DNA from: Amycolatopsis saalfeldensis
GTDB lineage: Bacteria; Actinomycetota; Actinomycetes; Mycobacteriales; Pseudonocardiaceae
Direction of reading: 5' to 3'
Length of the DNA stretch: 64,000 bases
NCBI RefSeq assembly: GCF_900110575.1
Contig: NZ_FOEF01000001.1
Location: 620,001 to 684,000 of the forward strand
Shown: piece by piece, positions 17,266 through 26,950 of the stretch
Numbering within the stretch: the first letter of the stretch is position 1
How the letters are laid out: the number at the start of each line of letters is the position of its first letter
Position numbers and translations under genes: made by a program
The notes under the pieces: generated by a model
Seen by the model: only the letters and a program-made list of their open reading frames with translations
Told to the model about the DNA's origin: nothing
Database searches by the model: none

Positions 17266-18180
17266 TCATGCCGGGGTGCGATCGAGGTCCGGCTCCAGGT
17301 AGATCAGGGCGGCGACCGGCACCTTCGCGCGGACGCGGGCCTCGGCGTCGTCGATGGCCTCGGCGACCTGCGCGGTGTCGAGGCCGGGCACCAGCGCCAG
17401 CTTGGCGGCCACGAGCAGCTCGTCCGGGCCGAGGTACTGGGTGCGGATGTGGATGACCCGCTCGACCTTGCCCGCGGCCAGCTCGCCGACGATCGTCGCG
17501 AGGTCGGCGTCGGTGGCGCCCTCGCCGATCAGCAGGCTCTTCATCTCGACGATCAGGATCACCGCGATGATGCCGAGCAGCACGCCGATCATCACGGTGC
17601 CGAGGCCGTCCCACACCGGGTCGCCGGTCACGGTGGACAGCCCGACGCCCAGCAGCGCGAACACCAGGCCGATCAGCGCGCCGCTGTCCTCCAGCAGCAC
17701 CACCGGCAGCTCGGGCTCCTTGGCCTGGCGGATGAACCGCCACCAGCCGGCGTTGCCCTTGATCTTCCTCGACTCGCCGACGGCGGTGTAGAAGCTGTAG
17801 CCCTCCAGGCAGATCGCCACCACGAGGATGATCACCGCGACGATCGGCGAGTCCAGCGGCTCCGGCTCGATGACCTTGTGGATGCCTTCGTACAGCGCGA
17901 ACGCCGAGCCGAGCGTGAACAGCATCAGCGCGACGATGAACGAGTAGAAGTACCGCTCCCGCCCGAAGCCGAACGGGTGCTCGCGCGTGGCCCGCCGCTT
18001 GGAGGTCTTCTGCCCGAGCAGCAGGAGCCCCTGGTTCGACGTGTCGGCCAGCGAGTGCACCGACTCCGCCAGCATCGACGAGGACCCGGTCACCAGGAAC
18101 CCGGCGAACTTGGCCACCGCGATCCCCGCATTGGCCGCGAGCGCCGCGACGATCGCCTTCGTACCGCCACCAGCTGACAC
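17266..18180 (-). CDS. Cation diffusion facilitator transporter
   Basis: 304 residues from the GTG at 18180 (AGGGGAG upstream). Six transmembrane helices. The helix II metal site is H-S-L-A-D-T-S-N-Q (ESVHSLADTSNQG), helix V carries ED-S-G, and the C-terminal dimerisation domain contains VIHIRTQYLGPDELLVAAKL. The family exports divalent metals (Zn, Fe, Mn, Co) using proton exchange; the metal cannot be assigned here. The long hydrophilic loop and E-D rather than H-D in helix V suggest a Zn/Fe-type or divergent subgroup. Confidence 0.87.
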   Translation of the reverse strand: MSAGGGTKAIVAALAANAGIAVAKFAGFLVTGSSSMLAESVHSLADTSNQGLLLLGQKTSKRRATREHPFGFGRERYFYSFIVALMLFTLGSAFALYEGIHKVIEPEPLDSPIVAVIILVVAICLEGYSFYTAVGESRKIKGNAGWWRFIRQAKEPELPVVLLEDSGALIGLVFALLGVGLSTVTGDPVWDGLGTVMIGVLLGIIAVILIVEMKSLLIGEGATDADLATIVGELAAGKVERVIHIRTQYLGPDELLVAAKLALVPGLDTAQVAEAIDDAEARVRAKVPVAALIYLEPDLDRTPA

Positions 18181-18280
18181 TGTCTGCTCCCCTGCTTCCG
18201 CGGACGGGCATGCACTGCGTCGTATTACCCGAATTGCCCGATCGGAGCCTAGAGGATCAGCTGGGGATCCGAGGCCGCGG

Positions 18281-19519
18281 CTACTCCTCGCAGGTGCCTG
18301 CCGTAGCGCGGAACAACTGGGCCCGCACACCGTCCAGCGGGCGGATCTTGACGGCCGGGTCGGCGGCCGGGAGCCAGACCGACTGGCCGCGGCGCAGTTC
18401 GATCCGCTCGCCGTCGGCGGCGGTGACCAGGAGGTCGCCGGCGGTGCAGAGCAGGATCTGCGGGCCGGCGGAGTCGACCTCGATCTCCGTGGGGTCGTCG
18501 GCGGTCCACTCCATGCGCGAGAGTTCGAACTCCGGGGCGTCGGTGTGGTAGACGGCCATCCGGTCGTCCGCGCATTCGCCGGGCTGCACCGGCATCTCGC
18601 CGCACGCGAAGTCGACCACGCGCAGCAGCTCGGGCACGTCCACGTGCTTCGGGGTGAGGCCGCAGCGCAGGATGTTGTCCGAGTTGGCCAGGATCTCCAC
18701 AGCGGTGCCGCTGAGGTACAGGTGCAGGTTGCCGGCCGGCAGGTAGATCGCCTCGCCCTCGCGCAGCGTCAGGCGGTTCAGCAGCAGCGCGGCGAGCACC
18801 CCGGCGTCACGCGGGTGCGCCTCGCCCAGCTCCAGGATCGTGCGGCACTCGGTCGCGAACTCGCCGTGCTCCTGGACGTGCCGCACGCACGCGTCGAGCA
18901 CCTCCGGCAGCAGCCCGTCCAGCGACGGCTGCGGCAGCGTGATCCACGTGGTGAACAGCGCGCGCAGCCCGGACGGGTCCGGCTGCGCCTCGAGCAGGCC
19001 GGTGTACTTCGCGAGCCCCGGCGTCTCGATCGCCTTCAGCAGCTTCACGGTGCGGCCCGGGTCGCGGAATCCGGCCAGCGCGTGGAATTCCGTGAGCGCG
19101 CAGACCAGCTCCGGTTTCGCCGTCGGGTCCGGGTAGTTGCGGTTCGACGCGTCGCGCGGGATTCCCAGCCGCTCCTCGCGTGCGTGCCCCTCGGCGGCCT
19201 GCGCGGCCGAAGGGTGCGCTTGCATCGAAAGCGGCTCTTCCGCGGCCAGGATCTTCAGCAGGAACGGCAGCCGGCCGCCCCAGCGTTTCGCGCAGCGCTC
19301 GCCGAGCTGGCCGACCGGATCGGCGTCGACCAGCTCCAGCAGGCTCCGTTCCGTGCCGTCCGGGCCGATCACGTGGGACGGGTCGCCCGGGTGGGCGCCC
19401 ATCCACAGCTCGGCTTCGGGGTGCGGCGCCGGCACCGGACGCCCCAGCAGCTCCGGGATCGCGGTCCGCGATCCCCAGGCGTACGGCCGTACGGCGTTGC
19501 GCAACAGCTCCACTGTCAC
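18281..19519 (-). CDS. manA: Mannose-6-phosphate isomerase, class I
   Basis: Interconverts fructose-6-P and mannose-6-P, feeding GDP-mannose for mannans, PIMs and glycoproteins. 412 residues; zinc ligands Q100 and H102 (SMQAHPS) and E137 (KPEL), with the later metal/substrate site in YLPAGNLHLYLSG. The start at GTG 19519 follows GGGAG and gives the family N-terminus (ELLRNAVRPYAWGS). It forms a block with the SIS protein, the Trm112-like protein and phosphomannomutase, all on the minus strand. Confidence 0.94.
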   Translation of the reverse strand: MTVELLRNAVRPYAWGSRTAIPELLGRPVPAPHPEAELWMGAHPGDPSHVIGPDGTERSLLELVDADPVGQLGERCAKRWGGRLPFLLKILAAEEPLSMQAHPSAAQAAEGHAREERLGIPRDASNRNYPDPTAKPELVCALTEFHALAGFRDPGRTVKLLKAIETPGLAKYTGLLEAQPDPSGLRALFTTWITLPQPSLDGLLPEVLDACVRHVQEHGEFATECRTILELGEAHPRDAGVLAALLLNRLTLREGEAIYLPAGNLHLYLSGTAVEILANSDNILRCGLTPKHVDVPELLRVVDFACGEMPVQPGECADDRMAVYHTDAPEFELSRMEWTADDPTEIEVDSAGPQILLCTAGDLLVTAADGERIELRRGQSVWLPAADPAVKIRPLDGVRAQLFRATAGTCEE

Positions 19520-19592
19520 CTCAACTCCCAATCCTTCCCGTCGGCCGAAGCCGACGTGGTGCGCCGCGGCACCCTCGCGCGCCGGCTCGTCG

Positions 19593-20696
19593 TTACGCCG
19601 TGGCCGGCTCGTAGCGTCCGGCACCACCGATGCTGCCCGCAGCGAGCCCGAGATAAACAGCAGAAAGTTCGAATCTGAGCGCGAGAACGGCCGCGCGGAC
19701 GATCTCGTCCGCTTCGAACTCCTCCGCCGGCGCGATCACGTCCACGCCGGGCAGCAGTTCCTCGGCCTCGAACCGCGCCGCCTCGGCGGCCTGCCCGGTC
19801 CGCACCGAGAGCAGCAGCACCCGGGTCGCGGTGTCATCGGGTGAGTCGTCCGGATCGGCGAAAATGTCACGCTCTCCGCCGCCCGACTGCGCCCGGATGC
19901 GCAACGCCGGCCGCGCGAGCGCCTGCCGGTAGTCCTCGACGTCGCACACCATCGCCGCGTGGGCCGCGTACGCGTGCGCCGCGTGCTCCCCGACGGCGAC
20001 CGCCACCGGGTCCAGCCCCCACAGCAGCGGCACCCGGTCGGCGACCCGCAACGCCAGCGCCTTGGCCGGGTTCGCGAACGAATCCCGGGCCAGGTAGTCC
20101 TTCTCGGCCTCGAGGTCCAGCTGGTCGGCCAGCACCTGGACGTCGGCGACCAGCAGCCCCAGCGCGTTCGCCGTGAGCAGCCCGGCCGCGAGCCCGCGCG
20201 GGAACGCCAGCTCCGGCGGCACCGGCACGCGCGGGGCGAGCACCAGGCCCTTGCCCGCGACGGCAGCGGCGACGGGGCCGTCCGGCGGCGCGGACAGCAC
20301 CACCGAAGCGCCGAACCGGGCCGCCCGCTCCAGCGAGGCGGCCAGCTCGCGGTCACCCGCGTCGTCGGTGTGCGCGAAGACCACGTCGAGCGCGCCGATC
20401 CACGACGGCACGGCCTCGGCCACCACCACCGGCACCGGGCACGACGGCGCGAGCAGCGCCGCGAGCAGGCGGGTCAGCGTCCGGCTGACGCCCGGGCGGT
20501 CGATCAGCACCACCGAGCGCGGCCGTCCGACGTCGAGCCGGTCGCTCAGCCCGATCTCGGCCGCGGCCTCGGCGGCGGCCCGGACCTGCGCGCCCGCCAT
20601 CGCGGCGGCACGCAGCAGCCCCGCGCTGTCGGCCTCGGCCAGCCGCGCGGGATCGTCGAGCAGGGAATCGTCAAGCACTGTCGGCATGGCTGTCAT
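19593..20696 (-). CDS. SIS-domain sugar isomerase-like protein (TobH type)
   Basis: 367 residues. Two SIS-like half domains with a phosphoglucose/phosphomannose isomerase flavour (RPRSVVLIDRPG early; LLGLDPVAVAVGEHAAHAY). It sits between manA and manB as in mycobacteria, where the equivalent is called TobH. The catalytic residues of true isomerases are not evident, so it may have a regulatory or structural role in mannose metabolism. The start at ATG 20696 is 6 bases after GGGAG and lies inside the 3' end of the upstream gene (26-bp overlap), implying coupling. Confidence 0.8.
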   Translation of the reverse strand: MTAMPTVLDDSLLDDPARLAEADSAGLLRAAAMAGAQVRAAAEAAAEIGLSDRLDVGRPRSVVLIDRPGVSRTLTRLLAALLAPSCPVPVVVAEAVPSWIGALDVVFAHTDDAGDRELAASLERAARFGASVVLSAPPDGPVAAAVAGKGLVLAPRVPVPPELAFPRGLAAGLLTANALGLLVADVQVLADQLDLEAEKDYLARDSFANPAKALALRVADRVPLLWGLDPVAVAVGEHAAHAYAAHAAMVCDVEDYRQALARPALRIRAQSGGGERDIFADPDDSPDDTATRVLLLSVRTGQAAEAARFEAEELLPGVDVIAPAEEFEADEIVRAAVLALRFELSAVYLGLAAGSIGGAGRYEPATA

Positions 20697-20919
20697 CCGG
20701 GTCTCCCGTGGCATCGCCCTGGCCGGGCGCCCCGTCGACTACGGCCTCGTCCAGCAGCAGCACGGGGATCCCGTCGCGGACCGGGTACACCCGGCCGCAC
20801 TCGGTGCAGGTCAGCGCTTCGGCATCGGCGTCGGCCGGGGTGCCGGGCCGCAGGGGCGCGTGATCCGGCGACGGGCACGCGAGGATCTCCAGCAGCTGTG
20901 CGTCAAGCGTGATGGCCAT
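20671..20919 (-). CDS. Trm112-family zinc-binding protein
   Basis: 82 residues with the pattern L-EILACP-----PL followed by C-T-E-C-GRVYPVRDGIPVLLLDEA, the usual Trm112/YcaR fold. GGAGG precedes the ATG. Family members act as small chaperones or activators of methyltransferases, or have unknown roles. It is embedded in the mannose operon and overlaps the SIS protein gene by 26 bp. The C-terminal tail is acidic. Confidence 0.85.
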   Translation of the reverse strand: MAITLDAQLLEILACPSPDHAPLRPGTPADADAEALTCTECGRVYPVRDGIPVLLLDEAVVDGAPGQGDATGDPDDSHADSA

Positions 20920-21005
20920 GGTTCCTCCATACCACGCGTAGGTGGGTGGTAACGGGCGTTTCCCGGATACGGTTCGGCCAGGAAAGGACCCTCGGCACGG
21001 CCTCT

Positions 21006-22361
21006 TCAGGCCCGGACAATGGACAGCACGTCGTCGGTCAGCGCCTCGACCGCGGCGCGGTCGGCGGCCTCCACGTTCAGCCGCAGCAGCGGCTCGGTGT
21101 TGGACGGGCGCAGGTTGAACCACGCGCCGCCCGGCAGCTGCACGGTCAGCCCGTCCAGCTCGTCGATCTCGACGCCGGACTTGCCCGCGTACGCGTCCTT
21201 GACCGCGATCATCCGCGCGACCTGGTCGGTGACCGTCGAGTTGATCTCGCCGGACGCGGCGTAGCGGGAGAAGTCCTGGGTGAGCGCGGACAGCGGGCCG
21301 TCCTGCTCGCCCAGCGCCGCCAGCACGTGCAGCGCGGCCAGCATGCCGGTGTCGGCGCGCCAGAAGTCGCGGAAGTAGTAGTGCGCGGAGTGCTCGCCGC
21401 CGAAGATCGCGCCGGTGCGCGCCATCTCGGCCTTGATGAACGAGTGCCCCACCCGCGTGCGCACCGGCTTGCCGCCGTGCTCGGCGACGATCTCCGGCAC
21501 GCCCTTCGAGGTGATCAGGTTGTGGATGACCGTGCCGCCCGGCTCCTTCACCAGCTCGCGCACGGCCACCAGCGCCGTGATCGCGCTGGGCGAAACCGGC
21601 TCGCCGCGCTCGTCGACCACGAAGCACCGGTCGGCGTCGCCGTCGAACGCCACGCCCGCGTCGGCGCCGACCTCGCGGACCTTCGCCTGCAGGTCGACGA
21701 TGTTGGCCGGGTCGAGCGGGTTGGCCTCGTGGTTCGGGAAGGTGCCGTCGAGCTCGAAGTACATCGGGACGACCTCGATCGGCAGTCCGTCGAAGACCGT
21801 CGGCACGGTGTGCCCGCCCATGCCGTTGCCGGCGTCGACCACGATCTTCAACGGCCGCGAGCCGGACAGGTCCACGAGGTTGCGCAGGTAGGCGGCGTAG
21901 TCGTGGAGCACGTCCTGCTCGGTGACGGTGCCGCGCTTGCCCTCGAACGACGGCACGCCCTGCTCGACGGTGTCGCGGATCTCGGCCAGGCCAGTGTCCT
22001 GCCCGACCGGGGCGGCGCCGGCGCGGCACATCTTGATGCCGTTGTACTTGGCCGGGTTGTGGCTCGCGGTGAACATCGCGCCCGGCAGGTTGAGCGAGCC
22101 CGAAGCGAAGTACAGCTGGTCCGTGCTGGCCAGGCCGATCGAGACCACGTCGAGGCCCTGCGAGGTCACGCCGTCGGCGAACGCGGCGGACAGCTCCGGC
22201 GAGGAGTCGCGCATGTCGTGGCCGATCACCACGGCCGGCGCCTCGGGCTTGATGAGCAGGGCGAACGCGGCACCGAAGTCACGGACAAGGGCCGCGTCGA
22301 GCTGCTCGCCGACCACTCCGCGAATGTCGTAAGCCTTCACGATGCCCGAAAGATCTGGCAC
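21006..22361 (-). CDS. manB: Phosphomannomutase/phosphoglucomutase
   Basis: Converts mannose-6-P to mannose-1-P. 451 residues of the alpha-D-phosphohexomutase family: phosphoserine Ser100 in TASHNP, Mg loop DGDADR (240-245), sugar-binding GGEHSAHYY and phosphate-binding RPSNTEP. The GTG start at 22361 follows GGGGAGA. It supplies GDP-mannose precursors together with manA downstream on the same strand. Confidence 0.95.
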   Translation of the reverse strand: MPDLSGIVKAYDIRGVVGEQLDAALVRDFGAAFALLIKPEAPAVVIGHDMRDSSPELSAAFADGVTSQGLDVVSIGLASTDQLYFASGSLNLPGAMFTASHNPAKYNGIKMCRAGAAPVGQDTGLAEIRDTVEQGVPSFEGKRGTVTEQDVLHDYAAYLRNLVDLSGSRPLKIVVDAGNGMGGHTVPTVFDGLPIEVVPMYFELDGTFPNHEANPLDPANIVDLQAKVREVGADAGVAFDGDADRCFVVDERGEPVSPSAITALVAVRELVKEPGGTVIHNLITSKGVPEIVAEHGGKPVRTRVGHSFIKAEMARTGAIFGGEHSAHYYFRDFWRADTGMLAALHVLAALGEQDGPLSALTQDFSRYAASGEINSTVTDQVARMIAVKDAYAGKSGVEIDELDGLTVQLPGGAWFNLRPSNTEPLLRLNVEAADRAAVEALTDDVLSIVRA

Positions 22362-22434
22362 GCCGTCTCCCCGCCGATAGTGTCGTCCCGGCGCCGGACG
22401 CGCCGCGCGGAAAGCCTACCGGCGGGAGCCTGGT

Positions 22435-22788
22435 TCAGGCGCGCCCGGGGAGCACGCGGAGATGGCCGCGCCTGCCGGACGGGGCGTCGGGCTCCGGCGG
22501 GGGCGCCGGGCGGTCCGAGCGGCCGGCCTCGCGCACGGCCTCGGCCAGCGCCGTCAGCTCGTCGTTCGAGGGGTCGGGGGCGGCGAAGGCGCCCTCGTGG
22601 CGCACGACCTCCCAGCCCTTGGGCACGGTGAGCCGGAGTGCGTGGGCTTCACAGAGGTCGTACGAATGCGGTTCGGACGCGGTGGCGAGGGGGCCGACGA
22701 CGGCGGTCGAATCGCTGTAGGCATACGTGAGCGTGGCGACAGCGGGCTCGGGGCAACCCGTTCGCGAACATTTCCGTACGCTCCGCAC
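22435..22788 (-). CDS. DUF3499 protein
   Basis: 117 residues from the GTG at 22788, the start that matches the mycobacterial homologues; longer starts add an unmatched segment. Putative metal ligands are C-x4-C near the N-terminus (RKCSRTGCPEPAVATLTYAYSD) and C-E-A-H (YDLCEAHALR). Conserved across actinobacteria next to manB and the zincin-like gene, but the function is unknown. No clear ribosome site, so it may be leaderless. Confidence 0.8.
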   Translation of the reverse strand: MRSVRKCSRTGCPEPAVATLTYAYSDSTAVVGPLATASEPHSYDLCEAHALRLTVPKGWEVVRHEGAFAAPDPSNDELTALAEAVREAGRSDRPAPPPEPDAPSGRRGHLRVLPGRA

Positions 22789-22867
22789 GATCGAGAACGA
22801 TAGCGCGTCGTGGCAAGGGGGCACCGGCGACACGCGCGTGGGGCCGGCGACCGCATAGACTTACCCG

Positions 22868-23332
22868 GTGGCGACGGCTCGTGACTACCGACAGCGGCGG
22901 CGTCTGCGCAGGGACCGGCACGGCCGGGGCCTGCGCGGGACGCTCTATCCGGCGTCCCTGCCCGCTGCCGCGAGCCGGGCGGAGCGGTTCGACGCGCTGG
23001 TGCTCGACGCGCTCGAGCCGATCGAGGCCCGCTGGCGCCACGAGCTGACCACGCTGGACGTGGCGGTCGACGACGTCCCGGAGGTCAACGCGGACAGCCG
23101 CGCCCCGATCGACGGCGTCCTGCACGACGGCGCCGTGCCGCTGTCGCGCCTGGTCCCGGCCGGCGTCGACCGGGCCGGCCTGCCGACGCGCGCCCGGATC
23201 GTGCTCTACCGGCGCCCGCTCGAGGCCCGCGCGAAGGACCCCGGCGAGCTGGCCGACCTGGTGCACGACGTGCTCGTGGAACAGGTCGCGGGCTACCTGG
23301 GCGTCGAGCCGGACGTCATCGAAGGCGACTGA
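22868..23332 (+). CDS. Zincin-like metallopeptidase-family protein lacking HExxH
   Basis: 154 residues, divergent from the DUF3499 gene, the arrangement seen in mycobacteria. It belongs to the small metallopeptidase-like family (RFDALVLDALEPIEARW at the start, RIVLYRRPLEARAKD in the middle). The expected HExxH helix reads LVHDVLVEQVAGYLGV, so the catalytic Glu and second His are gone. Probably not an active peptidase. Confidence 0.75.
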   Translation: MATARDYRQRRRLRRDRHGRGLRGTLYPASLPAAASRAERFDALVLDALEPIEARWRHELTTLDVAVDDVPEVNADSRAPIDGVLHDGAVPLSRLVPAGVDRAGLPTRARIVLYRRPLEARAKDPGELADLVHDVLVEQVAGYLGVEPDVIEGD

Positions 23333-23334
23333 CT

Positions 23335-26300
23335 TCAGGGGCGGCGACGCCGGGGCGGCACGGCCGTCAGCGCTGTGAAGAGCACCGCGGCGAGTTGCAC
23401 GAGCAGCAGCAGACCGCGTTCGGTGCCCGGGAAAGTCACCGAAACCTCCGACGGCGACGGCGGGATCGAGACCGCCACCTGGTGGCCCCACGCGGGCACG
23501 ATCGGCACCGCCTTGCCGTTCACCGTCGCCTGCCAGCCCGCCTCCTGCTCGGCGGCGAGGACCAGCAGCCGTCCGGTCGGCCCGTCGGAAGCGCGGACGC
23601 GGACGTCCGGCAGCCGGGCGTCCACCGGGGACACGCCGGGGGAAACGCCGGGTGCGCCGCCACCCGTGACCGCCTGCTTCGCCAGTTCCGGCGAGATCAG
23701 CTCGACCCCGCCGGACTTCGCCACGAGCTTGAGCACCGGGCGGCCGTCGGACATCGGGGCCGCGGTGGCCACAAGATCGCCGGCCATGGTCACGAACGGC
23801 CGTGAATCCGTGCCCTGCGGGAGAACCACGTACTGCACGCCGGACGCCGTGGCGGCGGCGAAGGCGCGCTTGACCGCGTTCGCGTCGCCCTGCCCGAGGT
23901 CGCGGCGCCAGCCGGCGAGCCGCTCCGGAGTGCCGGGGGCCGGCGCCAGTTCGTCGTCGCCGAACAGCGCGAGCCGGCCGCCGGTCTGACGCGGCGGCTC
24001 CCCCGGCCGGCTCAGGTCGAGCACCGCGCGTCCGGTCGCGGCGACGTCGGCCGCCACTTCCGGCGCGAGCTGTGCCCGCGGCTGCGCGGTCAACGGGCCT
24101 TCGTGCCCGGTCACGACGGCGCCCGTGCCGAGCGCGGCCAGCACCACCACGCCGGCGATCCCGGCCGCCTTCGGCAGCCACGGCGCGGGCATGCCGGAGG
24201 AGCCGCCGCGCTGCCAGGTGGCGAGCACCGCCCACAGCAGCCCGGCGCCGACCACGAGCAGCGGCACTCCGGTGTAGCCGGTCGCGGCCGCGCCGCCGTG
24301 CAGCGGCGTCACCGGGATCTGCCGCACGAGCACCACGCCGAGCACACCCAGCACGGCGAGCGCGAGCCCGCCGGCCACCCGCCGCGTCGGCCGGACCACC
24401 AGGGCGACGAGCGTCGCCGCCAGCACCACCACGCCGATCGGCCACGCGCCGGGCCCACCCGGGGTGAGCCCGGCCAGATCGGTGCCGGACGCGGGCGCGG
24501 CCGGCCCGCCGAGACCGTGCAGCAGCAGTTCGGGGTGTTTCAGCAGCACCGTCGGCCACGGCAGCAGCAGCACCAGCGGCAGGATCACCACGATGCCGAC
24601 CGACGCCACGCGGCGCGCGAGCCCGGTCGGGGCCGGCAGCACGACAAAGCCGATCAGCAGCCCGGCCAGTGCCAGCGCGTGCGCGAGCGGCGAGAACGCG
24701 CCGAGCAGCGCGACGCCGAACGCGGACAACGCCGAGACGTGCAGCCACCGCGTGCCGGGACGCGTCAGCAGGCGCGTGATCCCGGCGACCACCAGCGGCA
24801 GCACGAGGTGGACCACCACCACGTCGAGCCGGCCCTGTGCGACCGACGCCGTGGCGGCCGGCAGCAGCGCGTACGTCGCCGCGACGACCGCGCGCACCCA
24901 GCGACGCACGGGAAGCCTGCGCGTGGCCGCGTACGCGCTCAGCCCGGCCAACGGGATGTCACCGATGAGCAGGATCGCCACCAGTGCGGCGGGGCCGCCG
25001 ATCGGGGTGAAGATCGCGCCGATGGTGCCGAGCACCGGCAGCGTGGCCGGCGCCGGCGCGCCCGTGCCGCCCCCGATCGCGTGCCACGGCGAGAGGTAGG
25101 CCGACCAGATTTCGCCGAGCCCGCCGACCGGCAGCAGCCCGCCGCCGGACAGGTCGAGCCCGAGCCGTCCGGCGTTGACCGCCAGCGCGAGCGCGATCAG
25201 CACCACGGCGAGGACGAACGGCGGCGCGAACACCGTCGCGGCGAGCACGCGCCGGCGGTTCACCTCCACGAAGACCAGTTCCGGCTCGGCTGGAGCCGGG
25301 TCCGGGCGCGGCACCGGCGACGGCCGGCCGGCGTCTTCGGTCTCCGTCGGCTCGGCGCTCGCACTGTCCTCTGTGTCCGGTGCCTCGTCACGCGTCGGCG
25401 CCTCCGGCAACGCGACGGCGACCACCGAGCCGGGCCGGCGCAGCCCGGAGCCGCGGACGCTCAACCCCCGCAAGGCCCCGGCGGGCAGCGCGTCGGGCCC
25501 GACCGGACGGCCGGCGGACGCGGCGAGCGCCTCCGGCGGGATCCACGCCGAGTCCTGCTGGACGCCCTCGGGGACCGTGCCGAGCGCCAGGTCGCTCTCC
25601 ACGCCCTTGCGCACGAGGCCGACCACCCCGGCGCGCACGGCGTTGCGCAGCCGGGTGAACCGTCCGGTGAAAAGCCCACGGACCGTGCCGGGGCGCGGGA
25701 TCTCCCGCCGCCAGGCCCGCGCGGCTCGCAGTTTTCCTCGGCCACGGCAGAGATATCCCAGCGCCGACAGCTCCGCTCGGGCCTCGGTGGTCCGGCGCAG
25801 CAGGAAGAAGACGAGCGCGCGCAACACCAGCAGCACCGGCAGCCGGACCAGCCCGAACCAGAACGAAAGCGGCGAGCAGTTCACCAGGAACACCCGCAGC
25901 CCGTGGGCGCGGTTCAGCGCGGCGAGCGACGAGGACACCGCGTCGGGCGAGCGCTGTCCCGTCGTGAGGGCGCGCGCGTGCCGCAGCCGCGCGGCGGGCA
26001 CGGACAGCACGAGCGACCCGGCCGCGTTCGCACGCCAGCCGAAGTCGAGATCCTCGCGCAGCAAACCGAACTCCTCGTCGAAGCCGCCGAGGTCCTCCCA
26101 GAGTTCCCGCCGTACCAACGATCCCGCGCTGGGGACGGCGAGCACCTCGCTCGGCCCGCCGTCGGCCGCGGCCATCTGCTGGCGGTGCCCGGAGGCGTCG
26201 GTGGACAGCCCGGCCTCGACGACGAGGCGCGGGTCGGCCCAGTCGAGCCCGAGCGGGCCGAGCACCTTCGCCGACGGCGTGACCTCCGCCGCGTGCAGCA

Positions 26301-26691
26301 GCTGTTCCAGGCAGTCGGGCTCCGGCGCGCAGTCGTCGTGCAGGATCCACAGCCACGCGCCGGGGTCGCCCCAGCGCTCGACGGCGTGCTCGACCGCCGC
26401 CGCGATCGCCGCAGCGAAGCCGGTTTCACTCGATAGAGTGACGACGCCGGACAGCACCGGCGGTGCGTCGGAGCCCGTCGCCACGCCGTGGGGGTCGGCC
26501 GCCTCGGCCAGCAGCCGGGCCGTCCGGTCGGTCGACCCGGTGTCGACCGCGAGCACGTGCCGCGGCCGGATCGTGCTGCGGCGCAAGGAAGAAAGCGCCA
26601 GTGGCAGCCATTCTTCGCCGTCGTGACAGACCACAATGGCCAGAACGGGCAGCGTCCGCACGGCGGACGGAGCGACGGTGCGGGTCAACAA
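23335..26691 (-). CDS. GT2-family glycosyltransferase with large C-terminal membrane domain
   Basis: 1118 residues. The N-terminal GT-A domain (about 15-260) has VDTGSTDRTARLL, the DxD-like HDDCAPEPDCLE and the acceptor-site REDLDFGWR. Membrane helices follow near 270-295, then many helices (about 485-860), and a C-terminal exported beta-rich region (about 870-1090) with a last helix. The start is TTG 26691 or 26688 (CAGGAG upstream). It lies downstream of whiB2 and beside the mannose genes. Likely role: a cell-envelope polysaccharide transferase using a nucleotide- or polyprenyl-linked sugar. Exact product unknown. Confidence 0.8.
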   Translation of the reverse strand: MLTRTVAPSAVRTLPVLAIVVCHDGEEWLPLALSSLRRSTIRPRHVLAVDTGSTDRTARLLAEAADPHGVATGSDAPPVLSGVVTLSSETGFAAAIAAAVEHAVERWGDPGAWLWILHDDCAPEPDCLEQLLHAAEVTPSAKVLGPLGLDWADPRLVVEAGLSTDASGHRQQMAAADGGPSEVLAVPSAGSLVRRELWEDLGGFDEEFGLLREDLDFGWRANAAGSLVLSVPAARLRHARALTTGQRSPDAVSSSLAALNRAHGLRVFLVNCSPLSFWFGLVRLPVLLVLRALVFFLLRRTTEARAELSALGYLCRGRGKLRAARAWRREIPRPGTVRGLFTGRFTRLRNAVRAGVVGLVRKGVESDLALGTVPEGVQQDSAWIPPEALAASAGRPVGPDALPAGALRGLSVRGSGLRRPGSVVAVALPEAPTRDEAPDTEDSASAEPTETEDAGRPSPVPRPDPAPAEPELVFVEVNRRRVLAATVFAPPFVLAVVLIALALAVNAGRLGLDLSGGGLLPVGGLGEIWSAYLSPWHAIGGGTGAPAPATLPVLGTIGAIFTPIGGPAALVAILLIGDIPLAGLSAYAATRRLPVRRWVRAVVAATYALLPAATASVAQGRLDVVVVHLVLPLVVAGITRLLTRPGTRWLHVSALSAFGVALLGAFSPLAHALALAGLLIGFVVLPAPTGLARRVASVGIVVILPLVLLLPWPTVLLKHPELLLHGLGGPAAPASGTDLAGLTPGGPGAWPIGVVVLAATLVALVVRPTRRVAGGLALAVLGVLGVVLVRQIPVTPLHGGAAATGYTGVPLLVVGAGLLWAVLATWQRGGSSGMPAPWLPKAAGIAGVVVLAALGTGAVVTGHEGPLTAQPRAQLAPEVAADVAATGRAVLDLSRPGEPPRQTGGRLALFGDDELAPAPGTPERLAGWRRDLGQGDANAVKRAFAAATASGVQYVVLPQGTDSRPFVTMAGDLVATAAPMSDGRPVLKLVAKSGGVELISPELAKQAVTGGGAPGVSPGVSPVDARLPDVRVRASDGPTGRLLVLAAEQEAGWQATVNGKAVPIVPAWGHQVAVSIPPSPSEVSVTFPGTERGLLLLVQLAAVLFTALTAVPPRRRRP

Positions 26692-26950
26692 CCACTCCTG
26701 GACAGGCGGCGGACGGGTGCGGCCACCCTACGGCCTCACCCCGTCGCGCGGCGTCGAACCCACGCCGTTCAGCGGGGCTTACTTCTTGACCGGTTACACC
26801 AAGGTCTTGCGCTCCCACAGGGTTTTTCGGGAGCCGTCGGTTTCGCTCCCGCCACCCGGCGGCCGGAGGAACGGGCAGGCCGGCACCCCATCGCGTGGCA
26901 TTTTGCTTAAAAGTGTCACTCTTGCCTGGTCAAAGCGCTACTCTCGGCCC

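Noticed and set aside
26636..26950. N-terminal extension of the small lipoprotein upstream of 26951
   Set aside because: It would bury the lipobox signal peptide in the middle of the protein; the ATG at 26951 gives a normal lipoprotein signal.
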